NCBI RefSeq assembly: GCF_003012705.1
Contig: NZ_PXYL01000004.1
Location: 124,001-188,000, forward strand
Direction: 5' to 3'
DNA from: Pseudaminobacter soli (ex Li et al. 2025)
GTDB taxonomy: Bacteria > Pseudomonadota > Alphaproteobacteria > Rhizobiales > Rhizobiaceae
Length of the DNA: 64,000 nt
Shown piece by piece: positions 52,372-59,949 of the stretch. Numbering within the stretch: the first letter of the stretch is position 1; each line of letters begins with the position of its first letter. A program made the position numbers and the translations under genes. A model generated the notes under the pieces. The model was not told where the DNA came from, searched no databases, and saw only the letters and a program-made list of their open reading frames with translations.

Positions 52372-54157
52372 ATAGCAACCCTTTCAGATATCCTCCCTGC
52401 CTAACACTGCACGCTATACAGTGCGGAAGGACAATTTGCTGTTCTCCTTCTTCGACCAATGCATTTGAACGCTGATGATCCAAGACGAAATTGCCACTTT
52501 TTGTACCCGGATCCGTCGTCCCGCACTGGTGACAGCCATATTTCCTGCCAATGCGATTGTTTTCACGGATCTCCTCGGCGGTCCAGCGTCTACCGGTGCC
52601 TCGGGCGGGCTGAGACTCTACCGCAAAAGGGCCGGGGCCAATCCCCATTCTCTGTAACTCGACGATCCTGTCTTCAGACTCTCTCCTCGCCGCTTCGTTG
52701 GCCGCGATTTCGCCTTCGATCGTCTCGTAGGCGCTCGGTGTTGGCCGCCACCTTGGGTCCAGACGTTGGACCTCTTCGATTGCACCGCGCATCTGTGCAT
52801 AACTGATTTCGAGACGAGTTTCCTGTTCTGGAGTTGCCTCAGCCCATCTGCCCATGACAGGCCTGACGCCTCCACCACGTGGCCCGCGCGTACGGCTCTG
52901 AACACGAATGACCGAGCCCCCACCCGCCCACTGCCCACCGTCGGGATTGCCCGCGGCCACGCGTGGCTGGTCGGGCCGAAAACCCGCCTTGGCGCCAAGC
53001 CTGTGCGGCTGATAGCCCACCGCCTCGCGCTTTTCGTCGTTTGTCAGGAAGCTCGCCGCTTCCAGCCGCGACCACAGCGCGTCCCGCTCACCCGACAGGC
53101 CCTCGACGCAATCGGCGTCGTACCAGAGCCTGAGATCGGCGCCGAAAGCAGGCGCCAGCCAGGCCGACAGCTCCTTTGCGGTCCGCGCCACCAGCGGCAG
53201 GATGGTCAGTCGATAGAAGGCGCGATTGGCCTCCTGGTAGTTGGCATAGGTGTTGTCGCCGGGGATGCCGAGCAGCATGGGCGGCACGCCAAAGGCGAGC
53301 GCGATGTCCCGGCTGGCCGAATGCTTGGCCTCGATGAAATCCATGTCCTTGGGCGTCAGCCCCATCGCCTTCCAGTCGAGGCCGCCTTCCAGCAACAGCG
53401 GGCGGCCGGCGCGCGTCGCACCGGAATAGCCCTCCTCGAGCTCATGCTTCAGCCGTTCGAACTGCTCGTCGGTGAGGTTGCCGCCCTCCTTCGGCGCATA
53501 GACCAACGCGCCGGAAGGCCGGGCCGAATTGTCGAGCAGCGCCTTGTTCCAGCGGCCGGCGGCGTTGTGGAGGTCGAGCGCCATCAGCGCCGCTTCCAGT
53601 GGCGAAAACCCGTAATGGTCGTCGAGTGGATGAAACAGCGTCATCTGCAGCGCGCCGCCGCCAGGCGCCAACCCAATCCGGGTCCGGCGCTTGGCCGAAC
53701 CCTCGCGATGCTCGAGCGCAGTGGGCCAGCCATCCGCGTCGGTCAGCACCGTCACGCGATCGGGACGCAGGAGATGCAACTCCCGCGCATCCTCCCCGGC
53801 TTCGATCAGCTCGACATAGGCATTGCCGGACAGGAGCAAATGTCCATACAGCGCCTCGAGGAACGTCGCCCCTGCCTGCCTCTGGTTCGGGCGTTCGAGC
53901 AGCTTGAGCAGCGGGTGGTCCTCAAGCTCGACCGCCCCTTCATAGAGCAGCCAGGGGATCGCCGAGGCCGTCTCGGCAATCAGGCGCACCGCGCGATGCA
54001 CGATGGGATTGCGCATAAAACCTTCGCGCGCCAGCGCTGCATAGTCGCGCTGGGTCCAGCGCGCCTCGCCTTGCGCATGCAGCGCCACGAAGCCCAATCC
54101 GCTGCTCTTGCGCTCTGGGCCGCGGCATCGTTCCCCGCGCTGCGAGGCCAAGGCCAT
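52355..54157 (-). CDS. GTA portal protein (g3) fused to a C-terminal HNH-type toxin-like domain
   Basis: The open frame from ATG 54157 encodes 600 residues, against about 400 for an ordinary GTA portal. Residues 1-390 are portal (WTQRDYAALAREGFMRNPIV, LSGNAYVELIEAG, HPLDDHYGFSPLEAA, GIPGDNTYANYQEANRAFYR). Residues 398-414 contain RVAAGNPDGGQWAGGG, a linker seen in polymorphic toxins. A charged helical spacer follows (about 434-505), then a C-terminal domain (537-600) with CHQC, LDHQ and CIAC, a treble-clef HNH nuclease pattern. The true start is doubtful: ATG 54168, with AGGAG five bases upstream, opens with the usual MAWKWPWPRSAG but is one base out of frame (see the G4 tract). Translation may need a -1 slip. 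Confidence 0.85.
   Translation of the reverse strand: MALASQRGERCRGPERKSSGLGFVALHAQGEARWTQRDYAALAREGFMRNPIVHRAVRLIAETASAIPWLLYEGAVELEDHPLLKLLERPNQRQAGATFLEALYGHLLLSGNAYVELIEAGEDARELHLLRPDRVTVLTDADGWPTALEHREGSAKRRTRIGLAPGGGALQMTLFHPLDDHYGFSPLEAALMALDLHNAAGRWNKALLDNSARPSGALVYAPKEGGNLTDEQFERLKHELEEGYSGATRAGRPLLLEGGLDWKAMGLTPKDMDFIEAKHSASRDIALAFGVPPMLLGIPGDNTYANYQEANRAFYRLTILPLVARTAKELSAWLAPAFGADLRLWYDADCVEGLSGERDALWSRLEAASFLTNDEKREAVGYQPHRLGAKAGFRPDQPRVAAGNPDGGQWAGGGSVIRVQSRTRGPRGGGVRPVMGRWAEATPEQETRLEISYAQMRGAIEEVQRLDPRWRPTPSAYETIEGEIAANEAARRESEDRIVELQRMGIGPGPFAVESQPARGTGRRWTAEEIRENNRIGRKYGCHQCGTTDPGTKSGNFVLDHQRSNALVEEGEQQIVLPHCIACSVRQGGYLKGLLYGSTD
52358..52549 (-). other. HNH-type nuclease (toxin-like) domain of the portal fusion
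   Basis: The last 64 residues of the portal fusion. Two CxxC pairs (C542/C545 and C580/C583, numbered from ATG 54157) flank an Asp-His pair (D560-H561), and CIAC is followed by SVRQGG. The order CxxC-DH-CxxC is that of HNH/treble-clef endonucleases, where the Cys pairs bind structural zinc and the His activates water. The specific subfamily is not one I can name with confidence. Confidence 0.65.
54133..54136 (-). other. G4 homopolymer with apparent one-base frameshift in the portal gene
   Basis: On the coding strand the tract is GCGGGGAAC. Read from ATG 54168 it leaves the portal frame after 12 codons and ends at 53980. Adding one G would join MAWKWPWPRSAG directly to ERCRGPERKSSGLGFVALH, giving the N-terminus expected of rhizobial GTA portals. 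A -1 slip of a Gly codon on GGGG would have the same effect. Sequencing error, phase variation, programmed slippage and real mutation are all possible. Confidence 0.7.
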
Positions 54158-54180
54158 TTCCAAGCCATGTGTTCTCCTGT

Positions 54181-55524
54181 CTAGAGAAATTCGCGAATGC
54201 GCGGGTGCGCCGAGCGGTCCGGCATGAGTTCGTTCACCGCCCAGACCAGCGCGTCTAGCCGATCGGGAGAGCGGCCATTCGAGAGACCGTTCGGACCAAA
54301 ATCGCACATTTCGTCTTCAAGTTCGGGGAAGCGGCCGGCGTGGCGCACCTTGCCTTGCTGGTAGAGCATCGCCACCGGCTCGGCGCGCAGCCATTTTCCG
54401 CGCCGGGCCCGAACGGGCTTCACCGGCACATCGGGGTCGACCGTGCGGATCACCGCCGTCACCATGTCGCCGCCCTGGTTGACCTCGGCCACCAGGCAAT
54501 CGGCCTGCAGGGAACGGTAAAGTGCGACAGCCGCGCCAGCCCAATCCTGCGGGCGCGCGGCCTTGATGCTGGCATCGGCGAGCACAACGACGGTCCCCGT
54601 CGCATCGAGTCCGGCCGCCACGATGCCGCAAGCGTCGGAAGACTTGTTCGAGCTGGCCGGCGGGTCGACCGCCACCACGATGCGCTGCAGTTCCGGCACC
54701 GCATCCAGACGAGCCTCTTCGATTGCCGCCCGCGACCACAACGCATCGTCGCGATCCTCGATCAGTTCGCCTTCCAGTTCCTGCCGGCCGAGCCGTGTGC
54801 CGCCATAGCGTTGCTCGACCATATGCATGAAACCTTCAGAGAGGTTTTGCGCATTGTCGGAGGTGCGCATGCGCGTCTGCAGCACGGCAGGATCCGCCAT
54901 CAGGCGTTTCAGCAACCTTGTCGGGCGCGGCGTTGTGGTGATGAGCTGCCTCGGCTGGCTACCCAGCCGCAGCCCGAATTGCAGCATATCGAAACAGGCT
55001 TCGGCATTCTTCCATTTGCCCAACTCATCACACCAGGCCGCCTCGAATTGCGGCCCGCGCAGGCTTTCCGGGTCTTCCGAGGAGAAAATCTGGGCAACCG
55101 CGCCGCTATCCCACACCAGCCGGCGGCGGCTTGCCTCGAAACGAGGCCGATCGTGGCGGGAGATCGTGACGATGCCGGAGGGTCCGTCGACCATCACTTC
55201 GCGCACATCGCCCAGCGTCTCGCCGACAAGCGCGATATGGTCATGCCTGCCAAGCGCAAAGGGCGAAAGGCCCCGTACCAGGCTGTTCACCCACTCCGCT
55301 CCCAGCCGCGTCTTGCCCGCACCACGCCCGCCGATGACCAGCCATGTCGCGGGCTGCGAGCCGAGCAGATATTGCTGGATGCGCGCCTTGAACAGCCACT
55401 CCTCAGCTATCAGCGGAAGCTTCTCGTCCCGGAGATTCCTTTCGGACCAGTTCCTTTGCATGTCCCACAGCGAGCTCAACAATTCGCTCGTCGATACGCC
55501 TGAGGAATCCGGCCATGTCTGCAT
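54181..55524 (-). CDS. GTA large terminase subunit (g2)
   Basis: A protein of up to 447 residues. Walker A is LVIGGRGAGKTRLGAEWV, the acidic Walker B segment is FEAAWCDELGKWKN, and the nuclease half has IVVAVDPPASSNKSSDACGI, LVAEVNQGGDMV and RSPDRLDALVWAVNEL. It cuts and pumps DNA into heads. The start is uncertain: ATG 55524 overlaps terS by 122 bases and has no ribosome site; ATG 55461 would shorten it by 21 residues. The stop is 12 bases before the canonical portal ATG. Confidence 0.95.
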   Translation of the reverse strand: MQTWPDSSGVSTSELLSSLWDMQRNWSERNLRDEKLPLIAEEWLFKARIQQYLLGSQPATWLVIGGRGAGKTRLGAEWVNSLVRGLSPFALGRHDHIALVGETLGDVREVMVDGPSGIVTISRHDRPRFEASRRRLVWDSGAVAQIFSSEDPESLRGPQFEAAWCDELGKWKNAEACFDMLQFGLRLGSQPRQLITTTPRPTRLLKRLMADPAVLQTRMRTSDNAQNLSEGFMHMVEQRYGGTRLGRQELEGELIEDRDDALWSRAAIEEARLDAVPELQRIVVAVDPPASSNKSSDACGIVAAGLDATGTVVVLADASIKAARPQDWAGAAVALYRSLQADCLVAEVNQGGDMVTAVIRTVDPDVPVKPVRARRGKWLRAEPVAMLYQQGKVRHAGRFPELEDEMCDFGPNGLSNGRSPDRLDALVWAVNELMPDRSAHPRIREFL

Positions 55525-55888
55525 CGCGCGTGATCTGTCTTTCCTTTGCGTTCGCTTCCGTATTGCTTCGAGTGATGTCGCCGATCTTTTCCAGCGTCCG
55601 GATCAGGGCCGAGATCGCCTCAATTCGTGCCTTGTCGAGGCCGACGGCCCCTTCCCCGTTTCCGAAGCCAAGGGCCTCGATTTCGCCGAGCAGCCCGTCG
55701 ATCACCCTGGCGACACGACCGCCAGGGTCCTTTGGCGGCTCGCTGCGCTGCCAGCCCTCACGGCCCGCGCGAGACTGGACAGTCGCCAGCCTCCACCCCG
55801 CAATAACGGCGAGTTGTTCCAGGGAGGGCCGCTCGCTCTCATAAAGCGCGCGCGCAGCCATCCACCGTGCTTTGGCGCATGGTATCAT
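55403..55888 (-). CDS. GTA small terminase-like protein (g1)
   Basis: A 161-residue protein from ATG 55888; the frame can extend to a TTG at 55930 without a better signal. The N-terminal half is helix-turn-helix-like (ERPSLEQLAVIAGWRLATVQSRAGREGW) as in small terminase proteins, and the C-terminal half is a helical oligomerisation region (ALIRTLEKIGDITRSNTEANAKERQI). It would recruit DNA to the large terminase. It is the first gene of the cluster and follows the promoter-like region at 55984-56012. Confidence 0.8.
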   Translation of the reverse strand: MIPCAKARWMAARALYESERPSLEQLAVIAGWRLATVQSRAGREGWQRSEPPKDPGGRVARVIDGLLGEIEALGFGNGEGAVGLDKARIEAISALIRTLEKIGDITRSNTEANAKERQITRDADMAGFLRRIDERIVELAVGHAKELVRKESPGREASADS

Positions 55889-55983
55889 TGGAAACTCTCT
55901 GGATTTCTGGAGATGTTCGTCGGTGGCCAATTCCGAGGCCGCCTAACCGGCCCGCCACTCACACTTTTCCGACGATACGAAAA

Positions 55984-56012
55984 CACTACCAAAGCACCGT
56001 TACGGTGTCAAG
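55984..56012 (-). promoter_or_regulatory. Putative GTA cluster promoter with embedded palindromic operator
   Basis: On the minus strand TTGACA (56012-56007) and TAGTGT (55989-55984) are 17 bases apart, a sigma-70-like layout with a perfect -35. Between them lies the palindrome CACCG-TTA-CGGTG (55996-56008), well placed for a repressor that blocks polymerase. It lies about 95 bases before the first GTA gene and the region is AT-rich compared with its surroundings. Confidence 0.55.
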
Positions 56013-56174
56013 AATATATTCCTATTTCCGCGAGATTTTTTCACGATCTATGAGCAGCCCTTGGCTTTCCGTAGCCGGGGCCAATATGATTGGGTAAGAA
56101 GCCGATATTCACCGTCCGGAAACTGCCATATGCTTTTTCTGAGATTTCGAAACAGACAGACGGGCGGCGGCGAC

Positions 56175-58328
56175 ATGAAAGACTCCTCCGCGAAGCGAAA
56201 GCCCAAAGCGCCGCGCGCCAGCATTTTCCTGGCGATCGACGCCTGGATCGATTCGTCGCTCTACGAGGCCAGCTTCAAGGCGCGTGAGTCTTGGGAATCC
56301 CTGACGATCTTCTTCCGGCGCTTTCGCGTCCGCGGCTGGCGGCGCGGCGTCATCGAGGTCCTGAGCGAAGGTTTCACCATGGGCGCCGCGGGCTCAGTGC
56401 TGATGCTGGCGCTAGCCCTCCCCGCGTTTGAGGAAACCGTCGGCAATTGGCGCCAGCAGGACGACTTTGCCGTTACCTTCCTCGACCGCTACGGCAACGA
56501 GATCGGCCGGCGCGGCATCATGCAGCGCGACTCCGTGCCTGTCGACCAGATGCCGGACTATCTGATCAAGGCAGTGCTCGCGACCGAGGACCGGCGCTTC
56601 TTCGACCATTTCGGCATCGATTTCTTGGGTCTTTTCCGCGCCATGTCGGAAAACGTCCGCGCAAACTCCGTCGTCCAGGGCGGGTCGAGTATAACCCAGC
56701 AGCTTGCCAAGAACCTCTTCCTCAACAACGAACGCACCTTCGAGCGCAAGATCAAGGAAGCTTTCCTGTCGATCTGGCTGGAGCACAACCTTTCGAAGAA
56801 GGAGATCCTGCAGCTCTACCTCGACCGCGCCTATATGGGCGGCGGCGCGTTCGGCATCGAGGCAGCAGCGGATTTCTACTTCGGCAAGTCGGTCAAGGAC
56901 CTCAACCTCGCCGAATCCGCCATGCTGGCGGGCTTGTTCAAGGCCCCGGCGAAATATGCGCCCCACGTCAATCTTCCAGCGGCCCGCGCCCGCGCAAATG
57001 TGGTGCTTTCGAACCTCGTGCAAAGCGGTTTCATGACCGAAGGTCAGGTTCTGTCTGCGCGCCTCCACCCCGCAAGCGTGGTCGACCGCGGCGATCAAAA
57101 AAGCCCGGACTATTTCCTCGACTGGGCCTTTGACGAAGTGAAGCGGCTTGCCGCCACCACCGGTGAACATTCGCTGGTGGCACGCACCACGATCGACCTC
57201 AACATCCAGAAAGCCGCCGAAGAGTCGGTCGAATTCAACCTGCGCCAGCACGGCAAGGAGTATCACGTCACCGAAGGCGCCGCGGTGGTTCTAGAGACCA
57301 ACGGAGCGGTACGCGCCATCGTCGGCGGCCGGGACTATGGCGCCAGCCAGTTCAACCGTGCCACCAAGGCGCTGCGCCAGGCCGGCTCGTCATTCAAACC
57401 CTATGTTTATGCCACTGCCATGGAGCACGGCTTCACGCCGGAGTCGGTCATATCCGACGGGCCGATCAGCTGGGGCAACTGGTCGCCAAAGAACTACGGC
57501 CGTAGCTATTCGGGCCGCGTCACCCTCACCATGGCCTTGCTGAGGTCCATCAACACCGTGCCCGTGCGGCTCGCCAAGGACTACCTCACGACTGCCCCCA
57601 TCAAGGCCACGGCAGAGGCCATGGGCGTCGAATCCCCGATCAGCACACACAAGACTATGGTGCTCGGCACGTCAGGCATGACGGTCATGGACCAGGCCAC
57701 AGGCTTCAGCGTATTCGCCAACGGCGGGCTCGGCAGCATGCGCCATGGCATTCAGCAGCTGATCACCCACTCCGGCAAAGTCATCTACGACTGGGACCAC
57801 GATCATCCGCAGTTCAAGCGCGTTCTTTCGGAAAAGGCGGTATCCGAGATGAACTCCATCATGGTGCAAAACCCGGAGGCCGGAACCGCGCGGCGCGCCG
57901 CGCTGCCTTCGATCCGCTCGGCGGGCAAGACCGGAACCACCCAGTCCTACCGCGACGCCTGGTATGTCGGCTTCACCGGCAACTACACGGCAGCCGTCTG
58001 GCTGGGCAACGACGACTATTCCCCCACCCGCAACATGACGGGCGGCTCCCTGCCGGCGATGGTCTGGCAGCGTTTGATGACCTATGCGCACCAGAACATC
58101 GACATCAAACCCATTCCCGGCATCAAGAACCCCTATGTCGATCCCAAGATCGCGCAAAAGGCCCTCGAGATGGAACAGAAGAACGCCGCCGCAATCGACG
58201 AGGACATGGGCCGGCCGCCGATCCTGTCCAGCTCGACCACCCGCGTGCTGCTCGAGATGAACGAACTCTTCAAGACGGCCCCTGTCCTCGAGGCGCCGCC
58301 CGAGCCGGAAAAGCTGTCGGGCCTCTGA
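56175..58328 (+). CDS. Class A penicillin-binding protein (PBP1A-type)
   Basis: A 717-residue bifunctional peptidoglycan synthase. I prefer ATG 56175 (MKDSSAKRKPKAPR) since the upstream in-frame part looks non-coding; the exact start is uncertain. One membrane helix (AAGSVLMLALALPAFEETV) follows a basic cytoplasmic segment. The glycosyltransferase has ATEDRRFFDHFGIDFLGL and VQGGSSITQQLAKNLFLNNE; the transpeptidase has the SxxK serine in AGSSFKPYVYATA, SxN in LRSINTVP and SAGKTGTTQSYRDAW. It polymerises and crosslinks cell-wall strands. It is divergent from the GTA cluster. Confidence 0.92.
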   Translation: MKDSSAKRKPKAPRASIFLAIDAWIDSSLYEASFKARESWESLTIFFRRFRVRGWRRGVIEVLSEGFTMGAAGSVLMLALALPAFEETVGNWRQQDDFAVTFLDRYGNEIGRRGIMQRDSVPVDQMPDYLIKAVLATEDRRFFDHFGIDFLGLFRAMSENVRANSVVQGGSSITQQLAKNLFLNNERTFERKIKEAFLSIWLEHNLSKKEILQLYLDRAYMGGGAFGIEAAADFYFGKSVKDLNLAESAMLAGLFKAPAKYAPHVNLPAARARANVVLSNLVQSGFMTEGQVLSARLHPASVVDRGDQKSPDYFLDWAFDEVKRLAATTGEHSLVARTTIDLNIQKAAEESVEFNLRQHGKEYHVTEGAAVVLETNGAVRAIVGGRDYGASQFNRATKALRQAGSSFKPYVYATAMEHGFTPESVISDGPISWGNWSPKNYGRSYSGRVTLTMALLRSINTVPVRLAKDYLTTAPIKATAEAMGVESPISTHKTMVLGTSGMTVMDQATGFSVFANGGLGSMRHGIQQLITHSGKVIYDWDHDHPQFKRVLSEKAVSEMNSIMVQNPEAGTARRAALPSIRSAGKTGTTQSYRDAWYVGFTGNYTAAVWLGNDDYSPTRNMTGGSLPAMVWQRLMTYAHQNIDIKPIPGIKNPYVDPKIAQKALEMEQKNAAAIDEDMGRPPILSSSTTRVLLEMNELFKTAPVLEAPPEPEKLSGL

Positions 58329-58436
58329 CCATGATTGCCAATCACCCAACGAGTTTCACAAGCACCGCATAACCCGACTAGCCCTGACCGCCACAGACAC
58401 GATATGTCCAACTGGCGGTCAAACTCCCGGCACCTC

Positions 58437-59021
58437 ATGTTCAAACACACGTTCTTCGTCGCGCTGTCCCTTGCCATCGCCATCGGCGGCGGAACTGCGA
58501 GCGTGTGGTATGCGCTGCAAATACCAGACGCCATCGGCGCCGTCTCGATCGGCGAATGGACGGCCTTTCCCGACATCGGCACTTCGGATGCCGACCCATA
58601 TTCGAAGGCCAAGGTTTCGCGCGAGGGCGTGCTCGCGCTCGGCCGGGCGGAGGGCCTCTCCTTCATCGCCGCACGCGACGCGAGCGGTGCGGAACTTCGA
58701 AGAGGCTGCAGCTACACGATCGAGGGCACTGTTCCACCGTCCAGGTTCTGGACGCTTTACGCGGCGGACGAAACCATGAGCGTCATCGCCGGCCCGGAAC
58801 GCCGCGCCCCTGCGCTTCAGTCCTATGAAATGCTGCGCCGGCCAGACAATACGGTTTCCATATCCGTTGGCCGGCATCCGGCTCCGGGCAACTGGCTGGC
58901 AGTCAGCGGCGGCGGCAAGATGTTTTTCGTGCTCACGCTCTATGACACCACGATCGCCAGTAGCACCGGGATCACCGATGCCGAGCTGCCGCATATCGTG
59001 AAGGCGGCGTGCGATGCTTAG
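58437..59021 (+). CDS. DUF1214 domain membrane-anchored protein
   Basis: A protein of about 194 residues (ATG 58437; ATG 58404 would add 11). A hydrophobic anchor (TFFVALSLAIAIGGGTASVWYAL) precedes a DUF1214 domain with CSYTIEGTVPPSRFWTLYAAD, SYEMLRRPDNTVSISVGRHP and GNWLAVSGGGKMFFVLTLYD. It overlaps the DUF1254 gene by eight bases. In many bacteria DUF1254 and DUF1214 occur in one longer protein; here they are split and in reverse order. Function unknown, envelope location likely. Confidence 0.85.
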   Translation: MFKHTFFVALSLAIAIGGGTASVWYALQIPDAIGAVSIGEWTAFPDIGTSDADPYSKAKVSREGVLALGRAEGLSFIAARDASGAELRRGCSYTIEGTVPPSRFWTLYAADETMSVIAGPERRAPALQSYEMLRRPDNTVSISVGRHPAPGNWLAVSGGGKMFFVLTLYDTTIASSTGITDAELPHIVKAACDA

Positions 59022-59556
59022 GCTGGCCCATGCAATCCTCATCGGCCTCGTAGGCGCGGGCATCATCCACATCGTGGTCCTGCTGCTGGTGCCGCAGTTC
59101 ACCGAGCAGGACGCGTGGTCCCGGCTGGCAATGTCCTCCAGCCTCTACAAGGTCACGAGACTGGACGCGGAATCGGGCGGCAGCCCGATCGTCAAATCCG
59201 TCGATCCGCTATTTTTTGCAGCCGCCTGCCGCTTCGACCTGTCGGACGGTGTTCTGCAGGTGAGCGCCAAAGGTTATACGCCGTTCTGGTCGGTTTCGGT
59301 TTACAACCGAGCAGGCGAAAACATCTACAGCTTCAACGACCACACGCTGCCGGATGGCAACATAGACTTCATTGTCCTCACACCGGCGCAACTGGTCGAT
59401 TTGCGCAAGGAAATGCCCGAGGGGCTAGAGAAGTCCATCTATGTCGAGTCGGCCGCCAACCAGGGGATCGTGGTGGTGCGCAGCTTCGTCCCCGACGACA
59501 GCTGGAAGAAATCGGTTGCCGATTTCCTCAAAGGCGTCACCTGCGCGCCGCAATAG
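59014..59556 (+). CDS. DUF1254 domain membrane-anchored protein
   Basis: A 180-residue protein with an N-terminal helix (AILIGLVGAGIIHIVVLLLVP) followed by a DUF1254-type beta domain (VDPLFFAAACRFDLSDGVLQVSA, WSVSVYNRAGENIYSFND, GNIDFIVLTPAQLVDLRKEMPEGL by its ends). It is translated from ATG 59014 inside the end of the DUF1214 gene, so the two products are probably made in equal amounts and may interact. Confidence 0.85.
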   Translation: MLRLAHAILIGLVGAGIIHIVVLLLVPQFTEQDAWSRLAMSSSLYKVTRLDAESGGSPIVKSVDPLFFAAACRFDLSDGVLQVSAKGYTPFWSVSVYNRAGENIYSFNDHTLPDGNIDFIVLTPAQLVDLRKEMPEGLEKSIYVESAANQGIVVVRSFVPDDSWKKSVADFLKGVTCAPQ

Positions 59557-59581
59557 TAGCCCCTGAATCTGATCATCCGCC

Positions 59582-59776
59582 TCAGTGGCGCGGCGTAGGT
59601 TTCTTCGGCTCTGAGCCAGGTCGCCCGATGATGGTGCTGACGCCGGTGGCCTCGATCATGGCTCGGCGCTCGTAGCGCACACCCGGAAAAATTATGATCG
59701 ATGCCAGCACCTGGGCTGGCCGATCTACTGGTCGGCTTGCCGCCTTCCGCGGCACGAAAGACAATATGCTGCCCAT
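59582..59776 (-). CDS. Small conserved hypothetical protein (64 aa)
   Basis: A 64-residue protein from ATG 59776 (the longer frame to 59836 has no support). It reads MGSILSFVPRKAASRPVDRP, then AQVLASIIIFPGVRYERRAM, and ends RPGSEPKKPTPRH: one hydrophobic segment between basic stretches, perhaps membrane associated. I recall similar short frames in rhizobial genomes but no function. A ribosome site is weak. Confidence 0.45.
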   Translation of the reverse strand: MGSILSFVPRKAASRPVDRPAQVLASIIIFPGVRYERRAMIEATGVSTIIGRPGSEPKKPTPRH

Positions 59777-59949
59777 GACACGCGTTTCCCTCTCGGAATG
59801 ACCGGAGCAAGTACGCAACGCCTCCGTCTCCATCACGCCAGCAGACAGTTAACGGAGCGCTAACAAATCATTGCTAAATTTGTCTTTATTTCGGGACGAA
59901 GGCTTACCGGGCATCACCGGCCAGGCATTGTCCGGAAGCGTGTGCGTGT

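Noticed and set aside
52358-52549. Reading the CxxC-DH-CxxC tail as a terminase-associated packaging HNH
   Set aside because: Packaging HNH proteins are separate genes near terminase, not portal tails after an RVAAGNPDGGQW linker, and do not overlap a small orphan gene. I keep it as the main alternative but not the preferred one.
52930-53100. A second frameshift or gene boundary between portal core and toxin tail
   Set aside because: The frame is open and continuous from the portal core through the linker to the HNH domain, so the fusion is real in this sequence.
39346-55888. Active temperate prophage
   Set aside because: There is no integrase, excisionase, repressor pair, replication gene or attachment repeat, and the gene order is exactly that of a gene transfer agent.
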